A stretch of 64,000 nt of DNA from Lodderomyces elongisporus (taxonomy: Eukaryota > Ascomycota > Pichiomycetes > Serinales > Debaryomycetaceae): NCBI RefSeq assembly GCF_030384665.1, contig NC_083674.1:1860001-1924000 (forward strand), written 5' to 3'. The notes under the pieces were generated by a model. The model was not told where the DNA came from, made no database searches, and saw only the letters and a list, made by a program, of their open reading frames with translations. Shown one piece after another: positions 19,627 through 30,152 of this stretch (position 1 is its first letter; each line of letters opens with the position of its first letter). A program made the position numbers and the translations under genes.

Positions 19627-20902
19627 AATCCCTCAAGTTCGTTGTCGGAGGTCTACTTTAGTTTTTCTGTCAACTTCGGTGGCACAACCTGTTGGCATTT
19701 GGTAGCGTACCTAAAAGTATTTTTAAATGATCATGAGACTTTTAAGACTTTTTTTCGAAATAAAATAAAAAAAAAAAAGAATGAAAAATGAAAAACAGTA
19801 AATTTTATTTTGATCTATTGATTGATTTAAATAATTAAGAAGAAAAAAAAAACCGAACAATTGTTTTGCAACATATAGCATACAACTGCAGTGAATAATT
19901 TGGTAACTGTCAAATACTTGTGTTCAAAACTATGATCGTGGAATTAGGTTTCTAGACAAGTTGGTCAATGACAGAAAAAAAAAAGAAGAAGAAGAAGAAG
20001 AAGAAGAAAATGAAACTCAAATGTGTATAGCACCAGGAAACTGAAAACAATCAGCTTGTCTTTACTTGTGCTGACCTAAAGTTTTAACTCCCTGTTCTCT
20101 TTCTCTCTCTCTCTCTCAATTTCTTTTCTTCTTTTTTAGATTAACCTATCACCACAAGAAAAGTGTGATAAATCTTGAATCTTTCCAACTAAGAGTCTAG
20201 TTAGATGAAATTGAATAGCGCATGGTGATTCGAAAACATAATGCGCCTCGAAATGATTATGTATTACATAATTCAAAAGTAGGCATAGCAAAAAGTCGGG
20301 GCATAGTTAACTGAATTAGAGTCTTTTAGAGTTTAATTAAGAGAATTGAAATTTTCCCAGAACTAGTACTATCCGACACTCAATGTAAATATGTTTATAA
20401 TTACACTACTGGAGAGGAATAAGGAACAAAGGAACAAGAAAAGAAAAAGAAAAAGAAAAAACAACATTCCAAGTACCCTCTTCTCTTGTCACTCATTCGA
20501 ATGGTCTATTTTGTATTACTAATGAACAAAATAAATATGTAATTGATTTGTTTGCTATTGCTATTGCTAATTTTTTTTCTTTTTTCTTTCTTTTTTTTCT
20601 TAAAAAAAAAAAGGAATTCAAAGAATCAGAAGTGGGATTATATGATTATGGTTTAATGGTTTGGTGATCCAATAACTGTTTATAGTGGATTGTTCAGCTA
20701 CATTTATGTGGTTTCCAAATAATATTGCGCCTCCCATATCCATCTATTAGTCAATTGTGGTTGGATTGTGCTCGCTAAATTAAAGTTATGATAAGGTGAG
20801 AAAATGTATTATCCGTTTCTATTTTAGAAGCGAATAAACTTCTTTTTTTTTTTGCATTTTTTTTCTTCTTCTTTTGCTATTCAATTTCTTTACCTTATAA
20901 GA

Positions 20903-21624
20903 TTACTTCAATTTGTTGAATAATTTTGGAGCAACACAATCATTAACACAATGCTGCAAGTGGAAGAATTCCTCTACACAGTCTTCTTTGTAGTGTTTGT
21001 GTGCATAGTCAGGCTCTTCCATCTCTTTGGTAACTCTCTCGATACACTCGTGGAAGTGGTGTTCAAATGGTTTACAAGCAATGGTCTTGGCACATTCCTC
21101 GTTTAATTTCACTTGAGGATCCACGAGCTCTTCTTCATCTTCATCGTCTTCATCATCCTCATCATCATCATCCTCATCCTCATCGTCACCATCATCTACT
21201 GTTTCTTCTTCAGGAGTCTCTTCTGGTGCGTCTTCCTCTTGAGCTTCTGGAGCTTCCTCATCGGCAACTTCATTTTGGGTCTCGTCACCTTTCTATATAG
21301 TAAGCAAAGTTAGTAAAAACTGTTGTTGAAGAAATACCCCCAAAAAAAAAAACAAACATAAAATAAAATTTAATAAAATGGGCAATTGTTTCTGCATTAC
21401 TCAATTGCTTAAATGATGAGGGGTCTGGGAGTCCCATGAAATTTGTATGTATATATGTATATATGTATCTGTGTATTCATTAGCAAGCAAAGAGTCTTTG
21501 CTCAACTTGTCGCATGAAACGAGGAGCTGAAAGAGATCGAATCCAATGAAATGATAATGAAACATACTTCGTCAGCGTAGGCTGTTGGGATGATATTGTC
21601 CAATAAGTCTTTTAAGAATGACAT
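20903..21624 (-). CDS. QCR6: QCR6, cytochrome bc1 complex hinge subunit, two exons
   Basis: The coding sequence is join(21624..21568, 21292..20903), 148 aa. Qcr6 is the acidic hinge protein of mitochondrial complex III that aids cytochrome c1-cytochrome c contact. Exon 1 encodes a 19-residue start MSFLKDLLDNIIPTAYADE. Exon 2 opens KGDETQNEVADEEAPEA, runs through a long Asp/Glu stretch, then gives the conserved hinge domain with six Cys (EECAKTIAC, FHEC, EDC, LQHC, NDC). Both exons join in phase 0. The short frame starting at the internal Met (21124) would lose the acidic region, so the spliced model is preferred. The acidic run is typical of the family. CCAAT-type motifs lie upstream. Confidence 0.93.
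21293..21567 (-). other. Spliceosomal intron of QCR6
   Basis: This 275-bp intron has donor GTATGT at 21567-21562, branch point TACTAAC at 21315-21309 and acceptor TAG at 21295-21293. All three signals match yeast consensus. Confidence 0.93.
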
Positions 21625-22396
21625 CTCAATATTCTCTTTTTTTGTAGTAGTAGAAGTAAGTATATATGTATGTGTGTATATATGTGGGTGTCGGTGTGTG
21701 GGTGTGGGTAGGTGTGTGTATGTGAGAATGTATCTACGTATTTGTTGTCAAAGTCTTGTTTCCTCAAGATTTTTGATTTTTTTTTTGATTTTTCAATCCA
21801 ATTGGTAAGTACTTTTTTCTTAGTGGTGTTTGGTTATTCGAAACTGTTATGGATGTATGTGAGCTGCTACCAAATGTGCTTATTTCTCTACTCTTTAACT
21901 CGCCTTTTCTTTTTTTTATTTTTTAATTTTTTAAATTTGTTTTGGCTCTGTTGGCATTGAATGGGAGTATCCAATATATCTTCTTTTTTTTTTTTTTATT
22001 TGGCTGTAGTAGAAAAGAAGATATATGAAAGCGCACTTTTGTAACTGCCTAGTCTGTGCGTAATATGGAAAAAACAATCCTGCTATTGGTTAACACTCTT
22101 AACTACTAACTGGTTGAGAAGAAGCTACCATGTGTAGTATTTCTATGCCTCTCTTTTTTTTTTATTTCTCTCTCTCTTTCTCTCTGTATCTGTATCTGTC
22201 TCACATTTTGTACATTACCAAACCTACCTTCATTTCCAATTGAGAATCTACAAATAAACAACATTCTATCTCTATCATTTAAATCTATGTAAAATCTATC
22301 AGTCTATAAATACTCATTCAACACATTTTCTTTTATTCTTCTTTTCTCTCTTTTTATTTTTTTTTTCTTTTTTTTCTTTTTTCTCTTTTTGTCAAT
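21625..22396. other. QCR6 promoter region and 3' flank of the hydrolase gene
   Basis: This is 772 bp, AT-rich, with a GT-rich stretch at 21660-21735 near the QCR6 start. CCAATTGG lies at 21798-21805 and ATTGG (CCAAT on the minus strand) at 22085-22089. No gene is seen. Confidence 0.6.
21798..21805. promoter_or_regulatory. CCAATTGG, candidate HAP-complex site of QCR6
   Basis: The motif is a palindromic CCAAT element about 175 bp upstream of the QCR6 ATG. The Hap2/3/4/5 complex activates respiratory genes through CCAAT. The same 8-mer occurs upstream of COX7. The motif is seen; function is inferred. Confidence 0.4.
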
Positions 22397-23917
22397 CTAC
22401 GACTTCTCCTCCAAATGTTCTTCATTTTTGGCAATTTCGTAAATCTTCTCATTGGTGTCAAATGGATTATCAATGTACAAATTGTGACCACCTTCAGCAA
22501 TCTCGCCATATTTGAAAACCACTTTTTCTGTATTACCTTCTTGATTCAATTTTTTTAATAGTTTCTCACCAGCTTCAGAATTCATGAAATCATACTCTCC
22601 ATAAAACACGAATAAATTGAAGCGAAGATCCAGTGGTTTGTTCTCTAATTTTGTAATAAACTTGTCATACAAGGGCCACTTACTCACCGTTGCCGGTGTC
22701 AACAAGTACTTGACATAAATATCACTATGGCTTCCATGCGTAGTGGAATTGTACAAGTATTCCACTATCAACTCAATTTCACGCTTAGTCCCATATACCA
22801 AATCGTTACTATTCTTGTATATCGCCTCTGCTCCACCGTGCTTTGCAACAAGTTTGTTGATCTTTGAGAGTTTCGAAAGCCAGATCCCAAAATACAATTT
22901 AACACCCCAAGGACCCAAAAATGGAAGAATGCGTGGTAAAAAGGGAATCTTGTAGTACCACTTCAAAATATGGTCTTTGGATAACACGGGGAATCGACTA
23001 AGAAACTTGTAAGAGGTAGGATCCAAAGTGGGCGTTTCCACTTCACTGGTTACTGTATCATTCGTAATTGCCATAACGTGACGTTCCACACCTACTGGTG
23101 ATAGCAAAATCAAATTTCGTACATTATCGGGATTTCTTAAAGCATATGAACCGCTCCAGTATGCACCATATGAATGTCCAATCAAAAAATCAATTTGCTC
23201 AATTCCACTGGCTTGTCTCCATTTATCTATTGCTCCAGAATAGAAATCCTCCATATCTTCCAAAATTGGTTTAAATAGTTTTTGATACTTTTGAAAATTG
23301 GCGGGGTCAAGTTGGTACCCATCAATCAATTTGTAATACTTTTTATACAATTTTTTGGGGTTCTGAGGGTCTTCGTGATCAATCATCTTAATACTTGCAG
23401 TGGATGGAATTTTCCATGATATCGTATCGTTTGCAATCTTTGGGTTCGAAGACAATCCAAAAGTGATATTGTCGAGAAAATGCACATGGTAATTATACTG
23501 CGTACTTGACTTGAACTTGTTTATAATTTGAAAATTCCGAGCAAAACAACCCAAGGAAGCGCCATATCCGTGAATAAACACTAGGTGCTTTGTAGGCAAA
23601 TCAGCGTCGTTTTCGATTCTGAAACCAACTTCATTTATATGATGTTTCTCTTCTTGGTCTATCACCACTAGTTTGTGGTCTTTAATTATGCCGGCATTCT
23701 CATCAGTGTTTGGGATCATCAAGTCAACCAACTCTTTTTGCAACTCACTCGTCCTATTTTTAGATAACGATTTCCACCATATCTCGGCACATCGACTTAG
23801 CGGTAGTGTTTTGATGACTTTATTGGGTTTGTAGTCTTTTGGTAGATGGAAATTGGAGCCATTGGTTTTGAGTGAAAACTGTCGGACGATGATTCGAAGG
23901 CGAGTTTGGTGTATCAT
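22397..23917 (-). CDS. Alpha/beta hydrolase of the CLD1/ICT1/ECM18 (CGI-58-like) family
   Basis: This 506-aa protein has an N-terminus rich in Arg, Ser and hydrophobic residues (MIHQTRLRIIVRQFS), which suits mitochondrial import. Family motifs are seen in order: FIHGYGAS oxyanion region near residue 115, nucleophile elbow GHSYGAYWSG near 247, and a C-terminal His in GGHNLYID near 477, which is also the HX4D motif typical of this family. In S. cerevisiae, Cld1 is a mitochondrial cardiolipin deacylase and Ict1 is described as a lysophosphatidic acid acyltransferase. Which activity applies cannot be decided here, but the leader favours the Cld1-like role. It is longer than the yeast members (about 390-450 aa). 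Confidence 0.82.
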   Translation of the reverse strand: MIHQTRLRIIVRQFSLKTNGSNFHLPKDYKPNKVIKTLPLSRCAEIWWKSLSKNRTSELQKELVDLMIPNTDENAGIIKDHKLVVIDQEEKHHINEVGFRIENDADLPTKHLVFIHGYGASLGCFARNFQIINKFKSSTQYNYHVHFLDNITFGLSSNPKIANDTISWKIPSTASIKMIDHEDPQNPKKLYKKYYKLIDGYQLDPANFQKYQKLFKPILEDMEDFYSGAIDKWRQASGIEQIDFLIGHSYGAYWSGSYALRNPDNVRNLILLSPVGVERHVMAITNDTVTSEVETPTLDPTSYKFLSRFPVLSKDHILKWYYKIPFLPRILPFLGPWGVKLYFGIWLSKLSKINKLVAKHGGAEAIYKNSNDLVYGTKREIELIVEYLYNSTTHGSHSDIYVKYLLTPATVSKWPLYDKFITKLENKPLDLRFNLFVFYGEYDFMNSEAGEKLLKKLNQEGNTEKVVFKYGEIAEGGHNLYIDNPFDTNEKIYEIAKNEEHLEEKS

Positions 23918-24440
23918 TTTAGTATTGTATGGTTGAGTTCAACTAAACCAAACAAGAAAAAGAAAAAACAAGGAAAGAAGGGAGGGTAGATGCGAATGTG
24001 AAAAATAAAGCTGAAAAACAAGCAGACAAGCAAATAACCAAATAATCAAATAATCAAGTAATCAAGCCCTCAGTGATGAACAAAAGTAGTTTGGATGGGA
24101 TCGAGAAGATGCAAAAAATGAAAAAATGAAAAAATGAAATAAAAAAGAAAAAAAAAAAAAAGTAAGAAAAAGAGCAAGGAGTTCCTTGGTCATCTTTCAA
24201 CTATCCTCGCTTAAAGATAATGATAATGAATTCTTTATCGGGGTAAACGATTATATTCAACTGCACCATTAAGATATTAGAAAACAAAATAAAGTAAAGT
24301 AAAATTAATTAAATTAACACATATATACTCAAGGATTTACCTTAACAAGAACTAAACTAAATTAAAAGAAGTGAAGTTCACTCCAAAGCAAAGAAACAAA
24401 ACAAAAAAAATTTTTTTTTACAGAAACCAATCCTATTAAA
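23918..24440. other. Intergenic between two minus-strand genes
   Basis: This is 523 bp, A-rich, with a repeated CAAATAATCAAGTAATCAA-like stretch near 24030-24066 and GAAAAAAT repeats near 24115-24160. No gene is seen. Confidence 0.55.
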
Positions 24441-26339
24441 TCAATGAAAGAATACTTTTCTGAGCTTGCTAACATTTTCATTGCCATTGTCATGTTCTTT
24501 TTCTCTTGGTGACTTTGAAAATGTTAAACTTAAATCGTTATCGTCAATAACACTATCCTGCAGTTGGATTTCATGTCCCACCAATTCTTCTTCAAAAAAC
24601 TCGACATCGGGACATTCTTCGTACCATCCTTTCTCAAATGGACCGGTTCTTTCAATTCCAATCTCAACAGGGAAAAAATAGCAAAGAATTGCGTATACGA
24701 TAAATGCTGAGCAAAAACCCATAAAGAAATTGAGTCTGTACACTTCTGTAGCACCAATGGGCACGGTATGTGTACCTGTAGCACCAACAAATCCCACAAT
24801 ATTTGGCAAGATACCGCATATATAAGCCAAGTATGCTCTCCAATTACATCCAATCTTGTTATAGGCATACATGGATCTAATCGTAGTGTTTTTTGTGCTG
24901 CTGATGCTATCTTCTTGCCCTGGAAGATCGGCAGAATACAAGTGCGAAAGCTTCAAGTAGCCTCTTCTAACATAGTAGTAGTCACATGCAACAACACCAG
25001 CAATCGAAGAAAGGAAAACTGAATATGCAGACAAATAAGTTGTGAATCTTGATGAAGAGGAGATCAACTTCCATGGACAGATGGCCAATGCCAAAAATGC
25101 ACAAAGGTATCCACCTCTTCTGATATTGATGAATCGTGGCAAGATGGCTGAACAGTCAGTACCAAACGACAATGAGTTTGCTGAAATGTTTGTACCCAAT
25201 TGTGCAAGGGCAAATGCTGCAGAGATAAAGAAAACACCTGCACGGTTACCTGAAGTGTAATTGTCCAAGAATCTGCCCAAAACATCCAATGGTGACCAAT
25301 AAGTTTCTCCATACTTGTTTTCAGCGGCTGAGGTCACCAAAATACCAATCAACGAGGTGATTGAAAAACAAATTGGGATCGAAATGGTGTAAACCAAGTA
25401 CTTCATACCAAATGATGGCTTATTTGCAAAACGGGCAAAATCTGGTGCGTTAACAATCAAGGTGGCGAAATTGGCCAATGCATTCATTGTTGACTCGACA
25501 AACGCCCAGCCCAACTCACCGCCTTGTAATCCTGACTTCTGATGCATAACACTTCCCAATCCATTACATTTGACCAAAGTCCAGATCAAGAAACCGAATC
25601 CAGCAATTGGAGCAACGTATGCTTTTACTGTGAAAAGGTGTCTAATCTTGTGTGGTGGGAACCAGATAAATGGCAATTGAAACAACCAAAACAAGAATAT
25701 GCCCAAAAACTGATAAGTTGTCAAGTCTGGATCTGAAATCGTATTGTGGATCTTGTTTGGTAAGCTTTTACCAAATATAGCATGCAACATCAATTGGAAA
25801 GTTGGACCAGCCACTGCTGTTTGTACGGCAAACCAAATACATGACATAAACACACGATTGATCACTGGCCACAATGAACCGTATATACCAAAGGATGATC
25901 TCACGGCAACGGGGAATGAGATATGATATTGAATACCTACTCTAGCACCAATACTGACAAATATACCACAAAGGAAGTAACCTAACCATACCGAGAGCCA
26001 AGTCATCCACCAGTTCATGTTCAGCGGCGCTTGCATACCAGTTGCAGCAATTTGCCAAGTATTGATGTTGAATGAGTCAGCTACCCAGAAAAACACATAG
26101 TTATACCATGACCATAGTCTTCTTTTCTCCTCCACTGGTCGTAAATCGTGGTTATAAAGGAACATTTGAGCAGTGGTCAACTCGCCACGGGGCTGTACTT
26201 CAAGGAACTTAACTATCCTCAGCCATATTGAGTTTTGTTCTGAATTGGAGATGTCTTCAACAGAAGTGTTGTCTATTTGATCTGAGCCTGAGTACCTGGC
26301 ATTGGTCACGGTACTTGATTCCTTTTCTTCACTCTTCAT
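24441..26339 (-). CDS. NCS1-family permease (uracil/uridine/allantoin type)
   Basis: This is a plasma-membrane nucleobase-type permease of 632 aa related to Fur4, Fui1 and Dal4. The family start is clear: YNHDLRPVEEKRRLWSWYN, then ADSFNINTWQIAATGM and the HISFPVAVRSSFGIYGSLWP block. About 12 hydrophobic segments follow, and there is an acidic C-terminal tail with EECPDVEFFEEE. The substrate cannot be assigned from motifs alone: uracil, uridine, allantoin or a related purine-breakdown product are the options. A GATAAG lies about 216 bp upstream and a CGG-N6-CCG palindrome 1.4 kb upstream. Both fit nitrogen or purine/pyrimidine control, but they are only candidates. Confidence 0.88.
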   Translation of the reverse strand: MKSEEKESSTVTNARYSGSDQIDNTSVEDISNSEQNSIWLRIVKFLEVQPRGELTTAQMFLYNHDLRPVEEKRRLWSWYNYVFFWVADSFNINTWQIAATGMQAPLNMNWWMTWLSVWLGYFLCGIFVSIGARVGIQYHISFPVAVRSSFGIYGSLWPVINRVFMSCIWFAVQTAVAGPTFQLMLHAIFGKSLPNKIHNTISDPDLTTYQFLGIFLFWLFQLPFIWFPPHKIRHLFTVKAYVAPIAGFGFLIWTLVKCNGLGSVMHQKSGLQGGELGWAFVESTMNALANFATLIVNAPDFARFANKPSFGMKYLVYTISIPICFSITSLIGILVTSAAENKYGETYWSPLDVLGRFLDNYTSGNRAGVFFISAAFALAQLGTNISANSLSFGTDCSAILPRFINIRRGGYLCAFLALAICPWKLISSSSRFTTYLSAYSVFLSSIAGVVACDYYYVRRGYLKLSHLYSADLPGQEDSISSTKNTTIRSMYAYNKIGCNWRAYLAYICGILPNIVGFVGATGTHTVPIGATEVYRLNFFMGFCSAFIVYAILCYFFPVEIGIERTGPFEKGWYEECPDVEFFEEELVGHEIQLQDSVIDDNDLSLTFSKSPREKEHDNGNENVSKLRKVFFH

Positions 26340-26389
26340 TGGTTATTAAAGAGTATTATTGGGTTGGTCGTGATCGTGGTGGTGGTCTT

Positions 26390-26436
26390 GTTGTTATTGT
26401 TGTTATTGTTGTTGTTGTTGTTATTGTTGTTGTTGA
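26390..26436. repeat. GTT/GTTATT trinucleotide repeat
   Basis: GTTGTTATT and GTT units lie just upstream of the NCS1 permease ATG, in its 5' leader. Confidence 0.85.
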
Positions 26437-26554
26437 ATAAATCAACAATGCAACAAAGGAAAGGAAAAACTCCAACTTTTATATACCATTCAAACACTCA
26501 TTTGCTAAAATCTTCTTAGGAGGAGTTAGAGGAAGGAGAGGAGAAGGTATGTGT

Positions 26555-26560
26555 GATAAG
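26555..26560 (+). promoter_or_regulatory. GATAAG, candidate GATA-factor site
   Basis: The motif lies 216 bp upstream of the NCS1 permease ATG. GATA factors (Gat1/Gln3) control nitrogen-source permeases. A single 6-mer is weak evidence. Confidence 0.25.
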
Positions 26561-27731
26561 ATATTTGCTTAACCGCTTAGATAAATTTTTCATTATGAAG
26601 TGATTAATTGATGATAGTGGAACCCTCTTGTCTTGTTCAAAGATAACATTTTATACATATGGAAATTTATTTCGCAATCGACAGATTAGAAATGATTTCA
26701 ACACTTGCTTTAGTAAATAAAAAAAAATTAAAATTAAAATCAAAAAAAAAAAAGTTGAAAAATAAAAAAACATTGAAGAAGAAAAGTGAAAATAGAACAA
26801 TAAAAGTTGCAGAGAAAGAGAGTCGAAAGAACAAAAGCAGATGCTTTAATTATCATCCATCCTTGAGGTTGTGGTTACTGTTAGTGTTGTTGTTGTTGTT
26901 GTTATCTCTTATCTAAAGCCTTTGTGAGATTGGCATTCTTTACTTCTCATCCACAACCTTCCTTCCCCATGCAGATTGAAAATTAAGAAAGAAAACAGTC
27001 TACCAAGTAACTGTTTTGTGTTCCTGTTTCAACGTTTTGGCACCATCCCTAATGCTTTACTTGCTACTCCACCTTCTCTTTCGCTTCTCAACAGTAATTC
27101 AACTCCCCCGCCTTCCTCCCCCCCCCCTCCACTCCTCCTACACGGTTACCCTATTATCTCTTGCAAGAAAATTAAAAAACAAAATTAAACATGATTAAAA
27201 ATATAGACTTCAAAAGTAATTGGTCAAGCAAGCAAAATTGGCGGTTGGAGATACCTGTTTTAAAAAGAAACGATAAATTATGCAGAATGACTATGTAAAT
27301 GCCGTTCGAGGAAAAAAATTTCAATACTTAAATCTAGCTCTTTACACACGCTTACACATTGAGTATAGAAATATTTTTTTTTTCCTTTCCATTCCTCTTC
27401 GTCCTCTTCTTCTGGTTCTTCTTCTTCCACCGCTTGTTGCCGTTTTTATGTATTGTAGTCATTCCATTTTTAAAATACCAAAAGTTTTGCAATCTTGTCA
27501 CTCATAGCTTGTACTACTCAACATCATTCTCTACTCTCTTTTAATGTAAAAAAAAGATAAACATATTATATTAATTTCAGTCTCCTTCAGTTGACCTGCC
27601 CCAGATTATGAACTTATTTATCCTAACTGGGTTTTTGTTTAAATCTTTCGCTACAATCTAAATAGAGAAAGAGGAAAGGGAAAGATAAAAAAATATATAT
27701 ATATATATATATATAAAGTGCCTTTGAATCG

Positions 27732-27743
27732 CGGTGATCACCG
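27732..27743. promoter_or_regulatory. CGGTGATCACCG palindrome (CGG-N6-CCG)
   Basis: This perfect 12-bp palindrome has inverted CGG half-sites six bases apart, the spacing bound by Ppr1-type zinc-cluster factors. It is 1.4 kb upstream of the permease and 1.7 kb upstream of glyoxalase copy 1, in otherwise GC-poor DNA. Confidence 0.45.
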
Positions 27744-27853
27744 AGCTTTGTACCAGATTAAGTATCCTATATGCAGTACGATCTTGTTTTGCAAGAGATA
27801 AGGAAAAGATCAAGGACTTTGCCGGTGTCGGGCCATTATCCAAAACCAAAACC

Positions 27854-27879
27854 AAAAAAAAAAAAAAAAAAAAAAAAAA
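27854..27879. repeat. A26 homopolymer
   Basis: This is an uninterrupted run of A between the two divergent genes. It may be length-variable between isolates. Confidence 0.85.
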
Positions 27880-28411
27880 GATAAAGAAAGACATAGGACA
27901 ATAGAGCATGCTTTATTTTGAATATGATTATAATCTCGGTCAAGAGGGGGATAAGTAGACCAACTTTTACTACTGGACCCACTCAAAACCATATAGTACT
28001 ATCTATAAACAGTAACCTTTTGAAATTTTGAATTTTAAAGCGAAAGAAAGAAAAAAAAAATAAAGAAAGTTAAATCAAGAGGACTGCTAAAAATATTTGT
28101 TTGAATCTGGGACCAAAAAAACAAGCAAAACATCAAACACGTTAAAATTAACACGAATGTAAAGTAAGAATGGGAAATAAAAATATATACTTTTGCAAAT
28201 ATTTGACTAGCAATAGCTCGACATAAAGTTTAAGAGTTTCTATTTTATAAACTATTACTTCTCCCCATTCTTGTTGCTTTACTCTTTTAATGCTTGTAAT
28301 TCGTTCTTAGGAATAATTGAAATAACAATCAATTACTCTATCGTGGCCATTAGCATTAAATGTTGACTTTGATTCTATTCCAAATAATAAAAAATTAAAG
28401 CCTTCTATATA

Positions 28412-28419
28412 TCACGTGA
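28412..28419. promoter_or_regulatory. TCACGTGA palindrome, candidate Cbf1 site
   Basis: This perfect TCACGTGA lies about 1 kb upstream of glyoxalase copy 1. It is one of five such 8-mers found in the intergenic DNA of the window. Confidence 0.35.
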
Positions 28420-29013
28420 TCTACACATTCACTAACTCTCTTTTTTTTTTAATCATATTCTTTTTAAAAGGCAACAAAGATTCAGTTTCAGATAGCATAA
28501 AAAGAATAGTTAAAATCAACAACAACAACAACAAAAACAATTTTACATGTTATAGTCCGAGAACCTTGTTGTGGAAATATAAAAAAAGAAGCAAATGCTT
28601 GTCTATTTCTTTGTTCTTCTTTGTATTGTTTCTTCTACTCCCTATTTCTTGTTTTTTAATTAACAATTGGTTTCTGCTTTTATATATATATATATAAATG
28701 AGGCTATGATATTAGTTGGTTGTAGAATTTTTTGTCCACTCTATGTGATGTAATTGTACAAGAAGTTTCTAAACTCCACATCCTTTCAAAGTGTATGGCA
28801 AAGATCTTCTTCTTCTTCTTCTTCTTTTCTTTGTCTCCGTCTAAGCGCATTTTTTTTTTGCTCTTATGGTATATGGTTTAGATACATCATCTCCTTCTTG
28901 TTGTAGTGGAACAGTGTATATAATGATAATAATAATAATAATAATAATAATACAATATAATATAATGTAATGTAAAATACTATGAAATAAAAATTGAAGC
29001 TGAGGCAAAGATA

Positions 29014-29021
29014 TCACGTGA
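29014..29021. promoter_or_regulatory. TCACGTGA palindrome, candidate Cbf1 site
   Basis: This is the second TCACGTGA upstream of glyoxalase copy 1, about 420 bp before its ATG and 600 bp from the first one. Confidence 0.4.
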
Positions 29022-29243
29022 GAGCAAAGGTTTGGGGGATAAGGCGCCATGAGCAGTAGGTTGCTATTTCCATCTTATTCTTTAGTCTTTGTATCTTTTG
29101 TTTAATTTGCTGCCAATGAGGGATTTCTTTTTTTTATTTGTATTCATCATGGGAATGGGATAGCAATTGAGTTAACGACAATAGCAATGGCAATGGCAAT
29201 GGCAAAGCCATAGTTGTACTACCCCTTTCCTAGCACTTGTACA

Positions 29244-29276
<33 letters not shown>

Positions 29277-29438
29277 TGGCAGTATTCCAACTTATTTCAT
29301 ATAGCCAACCTAATCTCTTTATCTTACTTGTTTTCCTTCTTACTCTTTTTTATTACTATAACAACAAATCGAATTGCTTTTTATTGAAAAAGAAAAAAGA
29401 CACATTCACAGATATACTCAGATACATATAGATACACA

Positions 29439-30152
29439 ATGGTCAAAGCATTAATCGCAATTACATCTTACAACGAGCCATTCTACGATGATGGTGCCAA
29501 AACCGGCCTCTTTGTTAGTGAGGCTTTAGAGCCATTCTTGGAGTTTGCTCAAAAGGGGTATGATATCACATTTGCCTCAGAGACTGGTACATTTGGTTAT
29601 GATGAACACAGCTTGTCCAAAGACTTTTTACAAGGAAAGGCAAGAGAAGTGTATGAGGATAAGGACTCTGCATATAACAAGACAATTGCACAAATCAAAA
29701 AGGCATCAGATTTAGTGGATACAAAGTTTGACGTTTTCTTTGCCGCTGGCGGTCACGGTGCAATCTTTGACTTTCCAAAAGCCACTGACTTGCACAAGAT
29801 TGCTGCAAAGACTTGGGAAAACGGCAATGTCGTTAGTGCTGTTTGCCACGGACCTGCCATCTTTGAAAACTTGAACCTCTCCAATGGCGAGCCATTGATC
29901 AAGGGTAGGAAGATTACCGGATTCACCGATATCGGAGAAGAGCAGTTGGGCGTACAAGATATCATCAAAAAGGACAATTTGTTGACAGTACCCCAGGTTG
30001 CCAAGAAAGAAGGTGCTGAGTATGTTGAGCCAAAGGGTCCCTGGGATAACTTCACAGTAAGTGATGGCAAGTTGATTACAGGTGTTAATCCCCAATCAGC
30101 TGTGGAAACTGCCAGAAAGATTTTTGTTGCAGTTGAATCGGTCAACAATTGA
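29439..30152 (+). CDS. GLX3: Glyoxalase III (GLX3/HSP31-like), tandem copy 1
   Basis: This 237-aa member of the DJ-1/PfpI superfamily is the glutathione-independent glyoxalase that converts methylglyoxal to D-lactate. The conserved start is ALIAITSYNEPFYDDG. The reactive Cys136 and neighbouring His137 sit in AVCHGPAIF, and Glu168 lies in TDIGEEQLG. Glu28 matches the conserved Glu of Hsp31 near the Cys. The numbering agrees with what is known of Candida Glx3. The end WDNFTVSDGKLITGVNPQSA is typical. It is cytosolic, with no signal seen. Two more paralogues follow on the same strand at about 2.2-2.4 kb start-to-start. Copy 1 is closest to copy 3. A TA-rich tract lies about 165 bp upstream. Confidence 0.92.
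   Translation: MVKALIAITSYNEPFYDDGAKTGLFVSEALEPFLEFAQKGYDITFASETGTFGYDEHSLSKDFLQGKAREVYEDKDSAYNKTIAQIKKASDLVDTKFDVFFAAGGHGAIFDFPKATDLHKIAAKTWENGNVVSAVCHGPAIFENLNLSNGEPLIKGRKITGFTDIGEEQLGVQDIIKKDNLLTVPQVAKKEGAEYVEPKGPWDNFTVSDGKLITGVNPQSAVETARKIFVAVESVNN

Larger units (their letters stand above)
19296..20902. other. Intergenic, upstream of the RRM gene and downstream of QCR6
   Basis: This is 1.6 kb with no firm gene. It holds a 64-codon minus-strand frame in the RRM leader (19350-19544), a TA tract then (TG)n at 19573-19626, an AAG/GAA run at 19980-20010, a CT-rich tract near 20100, and many A- and T-runs. Confidence 0.55.
26340..29438. other. Gene-free 3.1-kb region between the NCS1 permease and glyoxalase copy 1
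   Basis: Divergent genes flank this region. Open frames here are short, low-complexity and dominated by homopolymers; I find no supported gene. It holds GTT-type repeats (26390-26436), GATAAG (26555-26560), A-rich DNA (26718-26790), a C-run near 27117-27127, a TA tract (27692-27714), CGGTGATCACCG (27732-27743), an A26 run (27854-27879), TCACGTGA twice, AAT-type repeats (28924-28951) and TA tracts (28681-28696, 29247-29276). A non-coding RNA cannot be excluded. Confidence 0.55.

Noticed and set aside
21067..21300. His/Leu-rich plus-strand frame opposite QCR6
   Set aside because: It is the complement of the QCR6 acidic GAT/GAA run.
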